Shown: positions 22,538-30,837, numbered from the stretch's first letter. The stretch is DNA of 39,105 nucleotides from Polyangia bacterium (GCA_030426845.1 JAUHXR010000049.1:1-39105); one strand, 5' to 3'. Notes: generated from the letters alone by a model not told the origin. A program made the numbers and translations.

Positions 22538-23712
22538 ATCTCCTGGATGTCGAGGGTGTTCGACTCGCTGCCGCCGATCACCATCGTCTTGCGCGAAGGC
22601 ACCCTCAGCGCGACCACGCCGCGCTCGACCGCCCGGGGATCGACCGCCGCGCCGGCCTTGGCGCTCGCCATGATCCCGCGGTTCCACTCCTCGTCCCAGG
22701 AGTAGTTGAAGCAGTTGCAGGCCACGCAGCGCTTCTCGAGCCCCTCGCGCACGATGTCGCGCGCGAGCTCGCTCTCGAGGGCCTCGATGAGGCTCGGCAT
22801 GTTGATGTTGCGGCCCTGGTGCCAGCAAAGGTAGTAGCCGTGGTCCGACAGGCCGATGAACTTCTGCGGGATCTTGCACCCGTCGATCGGCCGGTAGCGC
22901 AGGTCCTTCTGCGCGTAGGTGTCGAAGTGGTGCAGGAGCATCTCCCGGTCGTTGAACCAGGTGTGGGTCTCGGCGCACTCGCGCTCGATGCGCTCGATCT
23001 GCGCGTGGGCGATCCGCGTCTCCTCCGGCGTCATCTGGAGGTGGGTCGTCTCCGGGACGACCTCGACGTGGCTGAAGCCGCAGTAAGCGTACTTCATCCC
23101 GCCGATCGCCTGGATCGCCTTGAATGAATCGTACAGGCAATCGTAGTTGTCCCGCTGCATGACGGTGTTGGTGCCCCACTGCACGCTCGACTGCTCGGTG
23201 AGGAGGCGGATGGTCTTGAGCGAGCGCTGGTAGGTCCCCGGCCGCCGGCGGATGTGGTCGTGGGCCGCCTCGGTGCCGTCGATGCTGATCGTCAGGCAAT
23301 CGAGCTGCTCGAGGACCGGGATGTGCTTCTCGCGGATCAGCGTCCCGTTGCTCACCATCTGGACCTTCGCGCCGAGCGAGAAGGCGTGGTCGAGGAGCTC
23401 GAAGATCTGCGGATGCACGAACGGCTCGCCGCCCGAGAAGCTCAGGTACTCGACCCCGACCTCGACCGCCTCGGTCATCGAGCGCTTGCAGAAGTCGACG
23501 TCGATGAAGAGCGCCTCGCTCGGGCGCCGGCACATCTGGCACTTGAGGTTGCAGTACTCGCTGAGCGCGATGTCCATGCGGACGAAGCTGCTGAAGCGGA
23601 TCGGGCTCGCGCAGCGGGGGCAGGGGACCGTCTCGATCGCCTCCTGCTCGCTCGGGACGTGGCGCACGACCTCGTCGCAGCCGGGGCAGGTCTGCTCGCG
23701 TGCCTCGCTCAC
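22534..23712 (-). CDS. Radical SAM protein with N-terminal zinc ribbon and SPASM-like tail
   Basis: A 392-residue protein. An N-terminal zinc ribbon (C9, C12, C31, C34) is followed by a radical SAM domain with the CxxxCxxC cluster C54/C58/C61 (YCNLKCQMC), the GGEP motif at 94-97 and SIDG at 143-146. C-terminal cysteines C279, C296, C329, C332 and C334 are placed like a SPASM/twitch auxiliary cluster. It would cleave S-adenosylmethionine to make a radical on an unknown substrate. A GTG start at 23712 overlaps the stop of the previous radical SAM gene (GTGA). The stop TAG (22534-22536) lies inside the foldback element, so the last residues may not be ancestral. Confidence 0.88.
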   Translation of the reverse strand: MSEAREQTCPGCDEVVRHVPSEQEAIETVPCPRCASPIRFSSFVRMDIALSEYCNLKCQMCRRPSEALFIDVDFCKRSMTEAVEVGVEYLSFSGGEPFVHPQIFELLDHAFSLGAKVQMVSNGTLIREKHIPVLEQLDCLTISIDGTEAAHDHIRRRPGTYQRSLKTIRLLTEQSSVQWGTNTVMQRDNYDCLYDSFKAIQAIGGMKYAYCGFSHVEVVPETTHLQMTPEETRIAHAQIERIERECAETHTWFNDREMLLHHFDTYAQKDLRYRPIDGCKIPQKFIGLSDHGYYLCWHQGRNINMPSLIEALESELARDIVREGLEKRCVACNCFNYSWDEEWNRGIMASAKAGAAVDPRAVERGVVALRVPSRKTMVIGGSESNTLDIQEI

Positions 23713-24737
23713 CCGACCGCTCCATCGAGGAGCAATCGCGCGGGCTCGTCGGTCGCGTCGTAGGTCTCGACGTCGCTGCAGGCCGCGAGGCAGCCCGGGC
23801 AGCGCTCGGTCAGCGCGAGGGTCTGGAGCTGCGCGTGGTGCACCGAGTGCCAGAGCTCGCGGAGCTTCGCGCCCTGGTTGACGTTGCCCATGCGGTCGGC
23901 GTCCGTGCGCATGAAGAAGCACGGGTAGACGTCGCCGCGGAAGTCGATGAGGAGGAACTTGCTCGGCAGGAAACAGCCGCCTGGCGGGATGGGTCGCTTG
24001 CCGTAGGCGAGGTAGTCCGGGATGACGCCGAAGAGCGACTCGGTGAAGATCTCGACCCCGAGCCGGTCCGCGTGCTCCGCGAGCCGCTCGAGCCGCTCGA
24101 CGATCTTGGCGCGCGGGCTGCGCAGCAGGGAGAAGCGGGGGATGTCCTTCTCCGGGCCGCTGATCTCGGTCTGGAAGGGCTGGAAGCTCACCTCGCGCAC
24201 CCCGAGCTCGTGGGCGAGGGTGACGAGCGGCTCGAGGTGGTCGAGCGACTCCTTGAGGATGACCCCGCTGAGCCCCAGCTCGATGCCGCGGCGCACGCAC
24301 TCGCGGGCGGTCGCCACCGACTTGTCGTAGTTGCCCTCGCCCCGGAGCTGGTCGTGGATCGCGCGCGGGCCGTCGATGCTGATGTGGAGCGCGACCGAGG
24401 GCATCGCCTCGAGCCGGTCGAGGTGCTCCTCGGTGATCATCGTCCCGTTGGTGACGATGTCCTGGCGCTCGAAGCCCAGGGCGTGGGCGTGCTCGGCGAT
24501 GTCGAGGAAGTCCTTGCGCATGAAGGACTCGGCCCCGCACGGGGTGAACTTCGTCGCGCCGAGGGCGCGCGCGTCGGCGAGCACTTCGAAGGCGAGCTCC
24601 TTGGGGATGCCGTGCTCGCGCAGCTCCCAGACGCTGCACATCTCGCACTTGAGGTTGCAGTAGACGGTGAGCTCGATCGCGATCTCGTCGAGCGCGTACT
24701 CGAGGGCGCGGTGGGTCGGGAGGATGGGGAGGCTCAT
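23709..24737 (-). CDS. Radical SAM protein with SPASM-like tail
   Basis: A 342-residue radical SAM enzyme. The cluster motif is YCNLKCEMC (C27, C31, C34); the SAM-binding GGE motif is degenerate as CGAES (67-71), and SIDGP near 119-123 follows. The C-terminal part has cysteines C255, C273, C313, C316 and C320 (GGC, VYPC, RCPGCLAAC) and a GNVNQG segment, typical of SPASM-type auxiliary cluster domains. Its substrate is unknown; companions in such contexts include peptide-modifying enzymes and enzymes of cell-surface glycan pathways. It is the middle gene of a three-gene run with four-base overlaps at both ends (ATGA with the glycosyltransferase, GTGA with the next radical SAM gene), so the three products are probably made together. 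Confidence 0.88.
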   Translation of the reverse strand: MSLPILPTHRALEYALDEIAIELTVYCNLKCEMCSVWELREHGIPKELAFEVLADARALGATKFTPCGAESFMRKDFLDIAEHAHALGFERQDIVTNGTMITEEHLDRLEAMPSVALHISIDGPRAIHDQLRGEGNYDKSVATARECVRRGIELGLSGVILKESLDHLEPLVTLAHELGVREVSFQPFQTEISGPEKDIPRFSLLRSPRAKIVERLERLAEHADRLGVEIFTESLFGVIPDYLAYGKRPIPPGGCFLPSKFLLIDFRGDVYPCFFMRTDADRMGNVNQGAKLRELWHSVHHAQLQTLALTERCPGCLAACSDVETYDATDEPARLLLDGAVG

Positions 24738-25648
24738 GCGGTCTCCTTGAGCGCGCCGCGCCGGGTGAGGCGGGATCGACACTCGGCGATGACCAGGTCG
24801 ACGTCGTTGGCGTGGCCGTTCTTCACCCAGCGGCCGCGCTCGTCGAGAACGTACCAGCGGAGGTCGCCGCGCACGAAGTCGCGCAGCGCCGCGTCGTCGG
24901 GGTGCTTGTCCATGAAGTAGACCGCGTTCTCGACGTAGGTGTCGTAGGTCGGCGGGAGCGCCCGCGTCTCGCAACGGAACGGGTCGCGCGGGTGGGGGTC
25001 TTCGACGTGGAGCACGCGGGCCCCCGCGGCCTCGACCACGCGGTAGCCGGCGTGGAAGAGGCGGTAGCCGAGCTCCGTGTCCTCGAGGCCCCAGCCCTCG
25101 AAGCCGTCGTCGAACACCAGCTCGGGCCCGCCGAGCGAGACGGAGAAGTTGCAGCTGTAGACGTAGATCCAGGGGCTCGGGTGGGCCTCGATCGGGCCCT
25201 CGAGCTCGAGCAGACGGTCCTCGCGCTCCGCCGCGTGGATCGCCTCGCGGCTCGGGATCTCGCCGTCGAAGCCGACCGTCCGGTGCCGATAACCGACCGC
25301 GACCGCGCGGCCGCCCGCCTCGACGTGGGCCCTCAGGTGCGCGGTCACGAAGTCCGGCCGGACGAGCACGTCGTCGTCCACGAACACCACGACGTCGCCG
25401 ATGGCGCGCGCGATGCCGAGGTTGCGGGCCTGGCCCGCGCGGAAGCCGAGGTCCTCCTGCCAGGCGTACACGAGCGGGAGCTCGCCCTCGAAGGCGCGCG
25501 CGACATGCTCCGTCTCGTCGCCCGATCCGTCGTCGCAGACCACGACCCGAGCGAGCTGCTCGCGCGGCTGGTGGGTGAGGCAGCGCAGCAGCGCGCGCAG
25601 GCGCGCGGGGCGGCGATACGTCGGGATGACGACGGTGGCGGTCAGCAC
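24734..25648 (-). CDS. GT2 glycosyltransferase with galactosyltransferase-type C-terminus
   Basis: A 304-residue GT-A fold enzyme. It begins TATVVIPTYRRPARLRALL, contains the VVCDDGSGDET nucleotide-binding turn, the metal-binding VVFVDDDVLVRPD, and the later GFEGWGLEDTELGYRL that typifies the Glyco_transf_7C (galactosyltransferase-like) region with the catalytic Glu-Asp pair. The GTG at 25648 is chosen because the family sequence starts within five residues; longer frames to 25753 would run into the divergent gene at 25740. The final TGA overlaps the ATG of the first radical SAM gene. It has no membrane segment, so it probably works at the inner face of the membrane on an activated sugar. Confidence 0.87.
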   Translation of the reverse strand: MLTATVVIPTYRRPARLRALLRCLTHQPREQLARVVVCDDGSGDETEHVARAFEGELPLVYAWQEDLGFRAGQARNLGIARAIGDVVVFVDDDVLVRPDFVTAHLRAHVEAGGRAVAVGYRHRTVGFDGEIPSREAIHAAEREDRLLELEGPIEAHPSPWIYVYSCNFSVSLGGPELVFDDGFEGWGLEDTELGYRLFHAGYRVVEAAGARVLHVEDPHPRDPFRCETRALPPTYDTYVENAVYFMDKHPDDAALRDFVRGDLRWYVLDERGRWVKNGHANDVDLVIAECRSRLTRRGALKETA

Positions 25649-25739
25649 GATCTGCGCATCCGGGCGAGCGGCGAGCCTGCCATACCCGCGCCCCCGAGTC
25701 ACCGGTGACGCGGGCCGCCCTCCGTGCCACCCTCCCGCC

Positions 25740-25958
25740 ATGTCCGAGTCCAAGGCCCTCTGGGAGGCGGTCGGCGAGCTGCGCCGGACCCGCCGCGAGC
25801 TCGTCGCGCAGCTCAGCGACGTGGTGCGCGAGGCGAGCGATCAGGAGTGCTCTTTCTGCGGCGCCGAGCCCCCGGACGAGGTGCTCGTGGTCGGCCCCGA
25901 GGCCAACATCTGCGCGCGCTGCGTCGAGCTTTGCCGCGAGATCCTCGAGCTGGGTTGA
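25740..25958 (+). CDS. Solo ClpX-type zinc-finger protein, 72 residues
   Basis: A small protein consisting of an N-terminal charged helix (residues ~3-30) and a C4 zinc finger: C37-x2-C40, then C58-x2-C61, with a hydrophobic segment DEVLVVGPEANI between and CVELCREILE at the end. This is the pattern of the ClpX N-terminal zinc-binding domain (ICDECVxLCxxII in ClpX), but no AAA+ domain follows; the stop is directly after the domain. It could compete with or serve as an adaptor for ClpX, or be an unrelated dimerisation finger. It stands alone on the plus strand between minus-strand genes; the gap 25649-25739 must hold both divergent promoters. Confidence 0.75.
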   Translation: MSESKALWEAVGELRRTRRELVAQLSDVVREASDQECSFCGAEPPDEVLVVGPEANICARCVELCREILELG

Positions 25959-25980
25959 TCGGCGTGGCCGATCGGCGTGC

Positions 25981-26313
25981 TCAGCCGACGAGGGCGAGGA
26001 TCGCCCAGACCGCGCCGAACGCGATCCCGGCGGTCAGCGCGAAGGTCAGCGCGCCGTAGCCGACGAGCGCGCCGACGCTCAGGTCGGGCCGCCCCGCGGG
26101 CTGGGGCGCCATCTTGCGCGAGACCTGCGAGACCGCGCTGCTCGGGTCCTCGTACTCGCCGGAGGGGAGCGTGACCGTCTTGGGGACGTACCCGTCGCCG
26201 TCGAGGGTGATGGTCCGGGGGACGGGCTCGGCGCGCGGAAGGGGACGCTCGCTCGTGGTGGCGAGCGGGAACGTCATCGACGGATCGGTCTTCTCCTCCT
26301 CCTCGGGAAACAT
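25981..26313 (-). CDS. Small membrane-anchored protein, unknown
   Basis: A 110-residue protein with an acidic, Pro-rich N-terminal half (MFPEEEEKTDPS...) and a C-terminal hydrophobic stretch (~78-110, GALVGYGALTFALTAGIAFGAV) that would anchor it. No known domain is recognisable. It starts 23 bases after the stop of the NodB-GT2 fusion gene on the same strand, so it may be the last gene of that operon. The start ATG at 26313 is the first with a plausible distance; an internal ATG 12 codons later is possible. Confidence 0.55.
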   Translation of the reverse strand: MFPEEEEKTDPSMTFPLATTSERPLPRAEPVPRTITLDGDGYVPKTVTLPSGEYEDPSSAVSQVSRKMAPQPAGRPDLSVGALVGYGALTFALTAGIAFGAVWAILALVG

Positions 26314-26336
26314 CTCGTGACTCGTGCCTGGCCCGC

Positions 26337-28463
26337 TCAGTATGCCTCGGAGTCCGCCGTGTCCCCACGAACCCGCAGCGGGACGTCGGTCACGATAGCG
26401 CGAATCGCCGGCTCGAGGGTGGGATCGAGCACGCTCACCTCCTCGAGGCGCCACCCGCGCGCGTCCAGCAGGGAGACGATCGAGGCGACCGACGGCATCG
26501 TCCGAGCGCTCACCACGAGGTGGGCGGCCCGCTCGAACGGCGCCGCTTCGAGCGCGCGGAGCCCGGCGTCGAAGGCGGCGAACGTGCCCGGGCCGTGCAG
26601 CGCCTCGTAGGTCTCGGGATCGAGGGTCTCGACCAGCGCCACCACCCCGCGCAGGCCCGCCCGCGCCGCCTCGTCGACGAGCCCCGGCCGCGCGAAGGGG
26701 TAGGCGAGGGTCTCCATCGAGACCCAGCCGACCGCGGCGGAGGCGGCCTCGAGCAGCCGGATCAGATCGGGGCGCTCCGCCACCGCGCCCCCGAGGAGAT
26801 AGAGCGTCTGGGCCCGGACCTTGGCCGCGTAGGCGACCCGGTCGAGCAGCTCCTCGAGCGGCCGGCCGCCCGGCTGCACCCGGTGGAGCGCGCGGTGGTG
26901 GACGCTCCGCACGCTGGCTTGTCCGCCCACCTCGACGCCGACCGTCATCGGTCGCCCGCAGGTCTCCTCGATGTCGCGGCGCGCGCGCTCCGCGTGGGCG
27001 CGCACCGCCGGGTCGTCGGGGTGCCGCGCCTCGAAGCGGTCGAGGTTCGCGAGGTAGCCGGCGAAGTCCTCGCGCCTCGGCGCGTCGCGGCGGAACGGGT
27101 TGCGGCTCTCGGGCTCCGACGGGTCGACGACGTGGACGCCGAGCGCGAAGCGCGAGAAGGCGAAGCGCGCCCCCGCGCGGTGCAGCCGCACCCCGAGGTC
27201 GAGGTCCTCGAGGCCCCAGCCCTCGAACTCGCGCGCGAAACCGCCGACGCGGCGCAGGAGCGCGGCCGGCAGCGACAGGTTGCCGGTGTAGGTGAGGCCC
27301 CAGGGCTCGTCGAGCCAGTCGAGGTTGTCGAGGCAGGCGCGCAGGGTCGGCTCGCGCGAGCGGTCGCAGATCACGGAGAGCCCGTCGAGGGGCGCCCCGA
27401 TCACGTCGTCCGGCCGGTGCAGGTGGCCCAGGTCGTGGAGGTTGTAGCCGCTGAGGTAGCCGAGCAGCACGGTGTCCGCCGAGCGGCGGTGCACCCAGTC
27501 GAGGTGCCACAGGAAGTCCGGGTCCACCGCGACGTCGGCGTCGAGGAACGCGAGGTGCTCGAACCGCGCCGCGTCCGCGCCCCGCTGGCGCGCCTGGCCG
27601 GCCCGGAAGGTCGCGTCGCCCGCGCTCGGCAGGAGCCGGACGCGGTCCGGCATCTCGGCGAAGATCGGCGTGAGGTCCTCGCGTGAGCCGTCGTCGACGA
27701 CCAGCACCTCGTAGCGATCGGGTGGGTAGGTCTGCGACGCGAGCCGGGTGACGACGTCGCTCAGGATCCGCGCGCGGTCGAACGCGGGCACGATCACGCT
27801 GAAGCGGGTCGGCTCCTCGGGGACGTCGGGCGCGGGCGGCTCGACCCGAGGGATCGCGAAGCGGTCCCCCGCCCACGCAGAGTCGCCCGCCACGGTGAAC
27901 GCGGCGTCGTAGCCCGCGCGGGCCGCGGCCTCGCGCGCCATCGGGCTCGCCTCGCCGAACGGGTAGGCGAAGAGCGCCGGGGCGTCGCCGAGCTCGCGCG
28001 CGATCACGTCGCGCGAGCGGGCGAGCTCGTCGTCGATTCGCCGCCGGTGCGCGGCCTCGTCCTCGTCGTAGAGCCGCCACGCGAGGCGCGGGTGCGTCAC
28101 GGTGTGGGAGGCGATCGTCCACCCCGCGTCGCGCAGCGAGCGCAGCTCGTCCCACGTCAAGAAGTCGTCCGAGGACCCGACGTAGGCGGTCGGCGCGAAG
28201 ACGGTGGCGGTCACCCCGCGGGCCGCGAGCGGCGCGAGCGCGTCCATGACCGAGCGGTGCGCGTCGTCGAACGAGACCGTGTAGCGGTCGGCGCCCGGCG
28301 CGCCGCCCACGTAGTCCGCGAGGGACGCAGGACGGAGCCCCTGCGCCTCGAGCGCGACCAGCCGGGCGGTGAGCTCGGCCGGGCTCTGCCACAGCGCGCC
28401 GCCCTCGCCGACGTAGTGGAGGCACAGGTTGTGAGCCGTCCGCGCCACGCCGCGGCGTACCAC
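26337..28463 (-). CDS. NodB deacetylase - GT2 - degenerate radical SAM fusion protein
   Basis: A 708-residue three-part protein. Residues ~1-205 form a polysaccharide deacetylase (NodB) domain with SFDDAH (D66, D67), SHTVTH (H120, H124) and the PFGE strand. Residues ~220-450 form a GT2 domain: FSVIVPAFDRA, VVDDGS, LDAD (D308, D310) and FEGWGLEDLDLG (413-424). Residues ~500-708 have the layout of a radical SAM domain but with every cluster cysteine replaced: the CxxxCxxC position reads A516-x3-S520-x2-H523 (QASVRSVHHR), and GGEP reads GGAV. Downstream blocks RPDLIRLLEAA, DPETYEALHG and TFAAFDAGLRALEAA match the family. The N-terminal catalytic pair looks active; the third domain would be a pseudo-enzyme. 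GTG at 28463 or 28448 is the start. Confidence 0.82.
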   Translation of the reverse strand: MVRRGVARTAHNLCLHYVGEGGALWQSPAELTARLVALEAQGLRPASLADYVGGAPGADRYTVSFDDAHRSVMDALAPLAARGVTATVFAPTAYVGSSDDFLTWDELRSLRDAGWTIASHTVTHPRLAWRLYDEDEAAHRRRIDDELARSRDVIARELGDAPALFAYPFGEASPMAREAAARAGYDAAFTVAGDSAWAGDRFAIPRVEPPAPDVPEEPTRFSVIVPAFDRARILSDVVTRLASQTYPPDRYEVLVVDDGSREDLTPIFAEMPDRVRLLPSAGDATFRAGQARQRGADAARFEHLAFLDADVAVDPDFLWHLDWVHRRSADTVLLGYLSGYNLHDLGHLHRPDDVIGAPLDGLSVICDRSREPTLRACLDNLDWLDEPWGLTYTGNLSLPAALLRRVGGFAREFEGWGLEDLDLGVRLHRAGARFAFSRFALGVHVVDPSEPESRNPFRRDAPRREDFAGYLANLDRFEARHPDDPAVRAHAERARRDIEETCGRPMTVGVEVGGQASVRSVHHRALHRVQPGGRPLEELLDRVAYAAKVRAQTLYLLGGAVAERPDLIRLLEAASAAVGWVSMETLAYPFARPGLVDEAARAGLRGVVALVETLDPETYEALHGPGTFAAFDAGLRALEAAPFERAAHLVVSARTMPSVASIVSLLDARGWRLEEVSVLDPTLEPAIRAIVTDVPLRVRGDTADSEAY

Positions 28464-28506
28464 GTTTCCCCCCGCGCGCGGGCGCGAGTCCGAGGGCCGA
28501 GCCGTC

Positions 28507-29547
28507 CTACGGCGCGATCGACGCGCCGACCGAGAGGCCCAGACGCGGCCCGATCTGAGCGGTCACGCGGCGCCCGCCCGCCCCGACGTCGAGGCCCACG
28601 AGGGCCGCGCCGGCCTCGGGCTGGAGGACAAACCAGACACGTTCGTCCAATCGGAAGCGGACTCGCGCGTCGATGACCGCGGCGATGTGGGCCCCGTCGA
28701 GGGTCGTGCTCCGTGCGCCGGGGGCGGTCGGGAGGCCGCTCGCACGCGCCCAGCCTCCGTCCACCCGCAGGCCGGCCGCGATCGCCCAGCCCGGCTCGTC
28801 GTGAGAGAAGCGCAGCGCGAGCCCGAGGCCGAGGCCGCCGAGCGCGACCTCGCCGACCGCGTCGCTCCCCCAGCCGCCGGTCACGATCCCATCGATCGCG
28901 AGCCGGACGGCCGGCGCCTGGAGCGAGTAGCCGACCCGCAGCTCGGCGCTCGCGTTGCTTGCCGCGGGGTAGCCGTTGACCCCGAAGGTCAGGTCGACGA
29001 GCCCGGACGGACGCGGTGGCGGCGGCGGCTCCGGCTCGGGGCGAGGGACGGCCAGCGCGACCGCGGCGCGCGCGGCCGCCTCGATCTCCGTCCGGAACCG
29101 ACCCACGTCGACCACCGGCGGCGGTGGCGGTGGCGGCTCCGGGGGCGGCGGCGCCGTCGCGAGCTGCGGGTAGCGAGCGCGCACGATCTCGCTGATCCCC
29201 ACCGCGATGGTGCGCACCCGGTCGAGCCCGCGGCGGTCGCCGAGCGGGAGCAGGTCGGTGTGCGTGCGGCCGCTCGCGACATGCACGAGCGTGACCCTCG
29301 CCTCGGTCGGGTCGCCCTCGCAGGGCAGGTCCAGCGCGACCCTCAGGTCCGGCGGCTCTGCGCCCGCGAGCCCCGAGCCCATCGTGCGCAGCTCCACCTC
29401 GAGTGCGCGGGCGAGCGTCGCCCACGGGAGCGCGCGGCAGGTCGGCACGAGCAGCTGCGCGCGTTCGGGCAGCGCGCGGGGCTGCGCGCGCGCGCCAGAG
29501 GCGACGCCGAGCACCAGAACGCAGGCGATCAGGCCAGGCGCGCGCAT
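28507..29547 (-). CDS. Secreted, beta-rich protein with Pro-rich hinge, outer-membrane-like
   Basis: A 346-residue exported protein with a signal peptide ending near ASGARA-Q. The first part (~25-125) resembles a periplasmic globular domain of unknown family. It is followed by two Pro-rich stretches (~133-146 and ~170-180) enclosing a short helix, and a C-terminal ~165 residues with alternating hydrophobic strands (GLVDLTFGVNGYP, AELRVGYSLQ, GLGLGLALRFSHD, VWFVLQPEAG, PRLGLSVGASIAP) that look like an outer-membrane beta-barrel or its relative. No named family is recognised. It is 12 bases downstream of the anti-sigma gene, so it is probably the third gene of the ECF operon. Confidence 0.65.
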   Translation of the reverse strand: MRAPGLIACVLVLGVASGARAQPRALPERAQLLVPTCRALPWATLARALEVELRTMGSGLAGAEPPDLRVALDLPCEGDPTEARVTLVHVASGRTHTDLLPLGDRRGLDRVRTIAVGISEIVRARYPQLATAPPPPEPPPPPPPVVDVGRFRTEIEAAARAAVALAVPRPEPEPPPPPRPSGLVDLTFGVNGYPAASNASAELRVGYSLQAPAVRLAIDGIVTGGWGSDAVGEVALGGLGLGLALRFSHDEPGWAIAAGLRVDGGWARASGLPTAPGARSTTLDGAHIAAVIDARVRFRLDERVWFVLQPEAGAALVGLDVGAGGRRVTAQIGPRLGLSVGASIAP

Positions 29548-29559
29548 GCACCGTGGAGG

Positions 29560-30837
29560 CTACCGCGCCTCGCGGCGACGGATCTCGTCGGCGTAGCGGC
29601 CGTCGGGATACTCGGCGAGGTACGCGGCGGCGTAGGTGCGCGCGAGGGCCGCGTGCCCGGCTCGGTGGTGCGCCTCGACCAGGCGCGCGAGCGCGGTCTC
29701 GCGCAGGCTCGCGGGCAGACCCAGCTCGCTCGCGCGCTGGAGCGATCGCGCGGCCTCCGCTGGGCGATCCAGCGCGTCGAGCTGGAGCCGGCCGAGGCTC
29801 AGCGCCGCGACGCCCGCCCGCGGGCTCGTCGGGAAGCCCTCGACGATGCGGGTCAGCGGCGCGACCGCGAGGGTCGCGTGGCCGCTCAGGCGGGCGGTGT
29901 CGGCGAGCGCGAGCAGCTCGTCCACGGTGCGAGCCCCCTCGGTGGCCGCGACGAAGCCGGACTCGCCGAGGGCGGCGAAAGCCGAGTCGTGCTCCCCGCG
30001 GGCGGCCAGGCGCCGCCAGGAGGACCCGGCGGGCGTACCCTCGGCGGGCGCGGTCGCGACGACAGCCGGCCGGTCGTCCGCGGTCTGGTCGTCCGCGGTC
30101 CGCTCGTCCGAGGTCTGGTCGTCCGAGGTCTGGTCGTCCGCGGTCCGCTCGTCCGCGGTCCGCTCGTCCGCGGTCCGCTCGTCCGCGGTCTGGTCGCTTG
30201 CAGGCGCGGTCCCCCCCGCGCCATCGCCGGGCGGATCCGTCGCCGCTTCGGCGCGCGCGAGCGGCTCGCCCACCGTCACCGACTCGGCCGGCTCCAGCGT
30301 GCGCAGGCCGCCCTCCACCGCGGCGCCCCGCACGCGCACCCGGCCCCGCTCCACCGCGACGCGGACCTGCGGGCCGTGGCGCTCGACCACGAACACGGTA
30401 CCCACCACGTCGACGCTCGCCGCGCCCGCCTCGATGGTCCAGCGGCGCGGTCCGCCGGGCCGGACCCGGTAGGTGACCCGCCCGTCGCCCTGCGCGGCCA
30501 CGAAGCGCGCGCCGTCGTTGTCGAGGACCTCGACCGTCGCGCCGTCCGCGAGGGCGATCCGAGAGCCGTCGCTGAGGTGGACCTCGCCAGGCCCGGTCAG
30601 CCGGGCCAGCGGCGCTCCGTCGGCTCGCGCGAGCGGGCCGTCGGCGGGACCCCAGGTGGCGTAGATCGCGCCACCCGCCGCCAGGAGCGCGACCGCGGCG
30701 GCCGCGAGGAGGGCCGGCCGGCGGCGGCTCGGGACGCGCCGCGTGACGCGGACCCGCCGCCGCACCCGCTCGATCGCGACCTCGTCGGGCGCGTCCTCGA
30801 GCAGCTCGCCGAGCGGCGCCCGCAGCTCTTGCTTCAT
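29560..30837 (-). CDS. FecR-domain anti-sigma-like regulator with pentapeptide repeats and TPR-like tail
   Basis: A 425-residue single-pass protein. A cytosolic N-terminus (~1-40) is the likely sigma-binding part, a membrane helix (~41-60) follows, and a FecR-type domain spans ~75-190: GEVHLSDGSRIALADGA, VTYRVRPGG, DVVGTVFVVER and VAVERGRVRV. Residues 215-254 are eight pentapeptides (DQTAD, ERTAD, DQTSD). The C-terminal ~150 residues contain TPR-like helices (SRAGVAALSLGRLQLDALDRPAEAARSL, ARTYAAAYLAEYP). The ATG at 30837 overlaps the stop of the ECF sigma gene (ATGA), as expected for a sigma/anti-sigma pair. The family usually transmits an outer-membrane or envelope signal; the inducer here is unknown. 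Confidence 0.82.
   Translation of the reverse strand: MKQELRAPLGELLEDAPDEVAIERVRRRVRVTRRVPSRRRPALLAAAAVALLAAGGAIYATWGPADGPLARADGAPLARLTGPGEVHLSDGSRIALADGATVEVLDNDGARFVAAQGDGRVTYRVRPGGPRRWTIEAGAASVDVVGTVFVVERHGPQVRVAVERGRVRVRGAAVEGGLRTLEPAESVTVGEPLARAEAATDPPGDGAGGTAPASDQTADERTADERTADERTADDQTSDDQTSDERTADDQTADDRPAVVATAPAEGTPAGSSWRRLAARGEHDSAFAALGESGFVAATEGARTVDELLALADTARLSGHATLAVAPLTRIVEGFPTSPRAGVAALSLGRLQLDALDRPAEAARSLQRASELGLPASLRETALARLVEAHHRAGHAALARTYAAAYLAEYPDGRYADEIRRREAR
30076..30195. repeat. 15-bp tandem repeat in FecR-like gene, 120 bp
   Basis: Eight exact-length units of GTCCGCGGTCTGGTC, GTCCGCGGTCCGCTC and GTCCGAGGTCTGGTC. On the minus strand they read DQTAD, ERTAD x3, DQTSD x2, ERTAD, DQTAD. 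Confidence 0.92.

Noticed and set aside
22501-23127. A plus-strand gene starting in the foldback element
   Set aside because: It is antisense to the radical SAM gene, and its composition is that of a shadow frame. The ATG-like beginning comes from the repeat.
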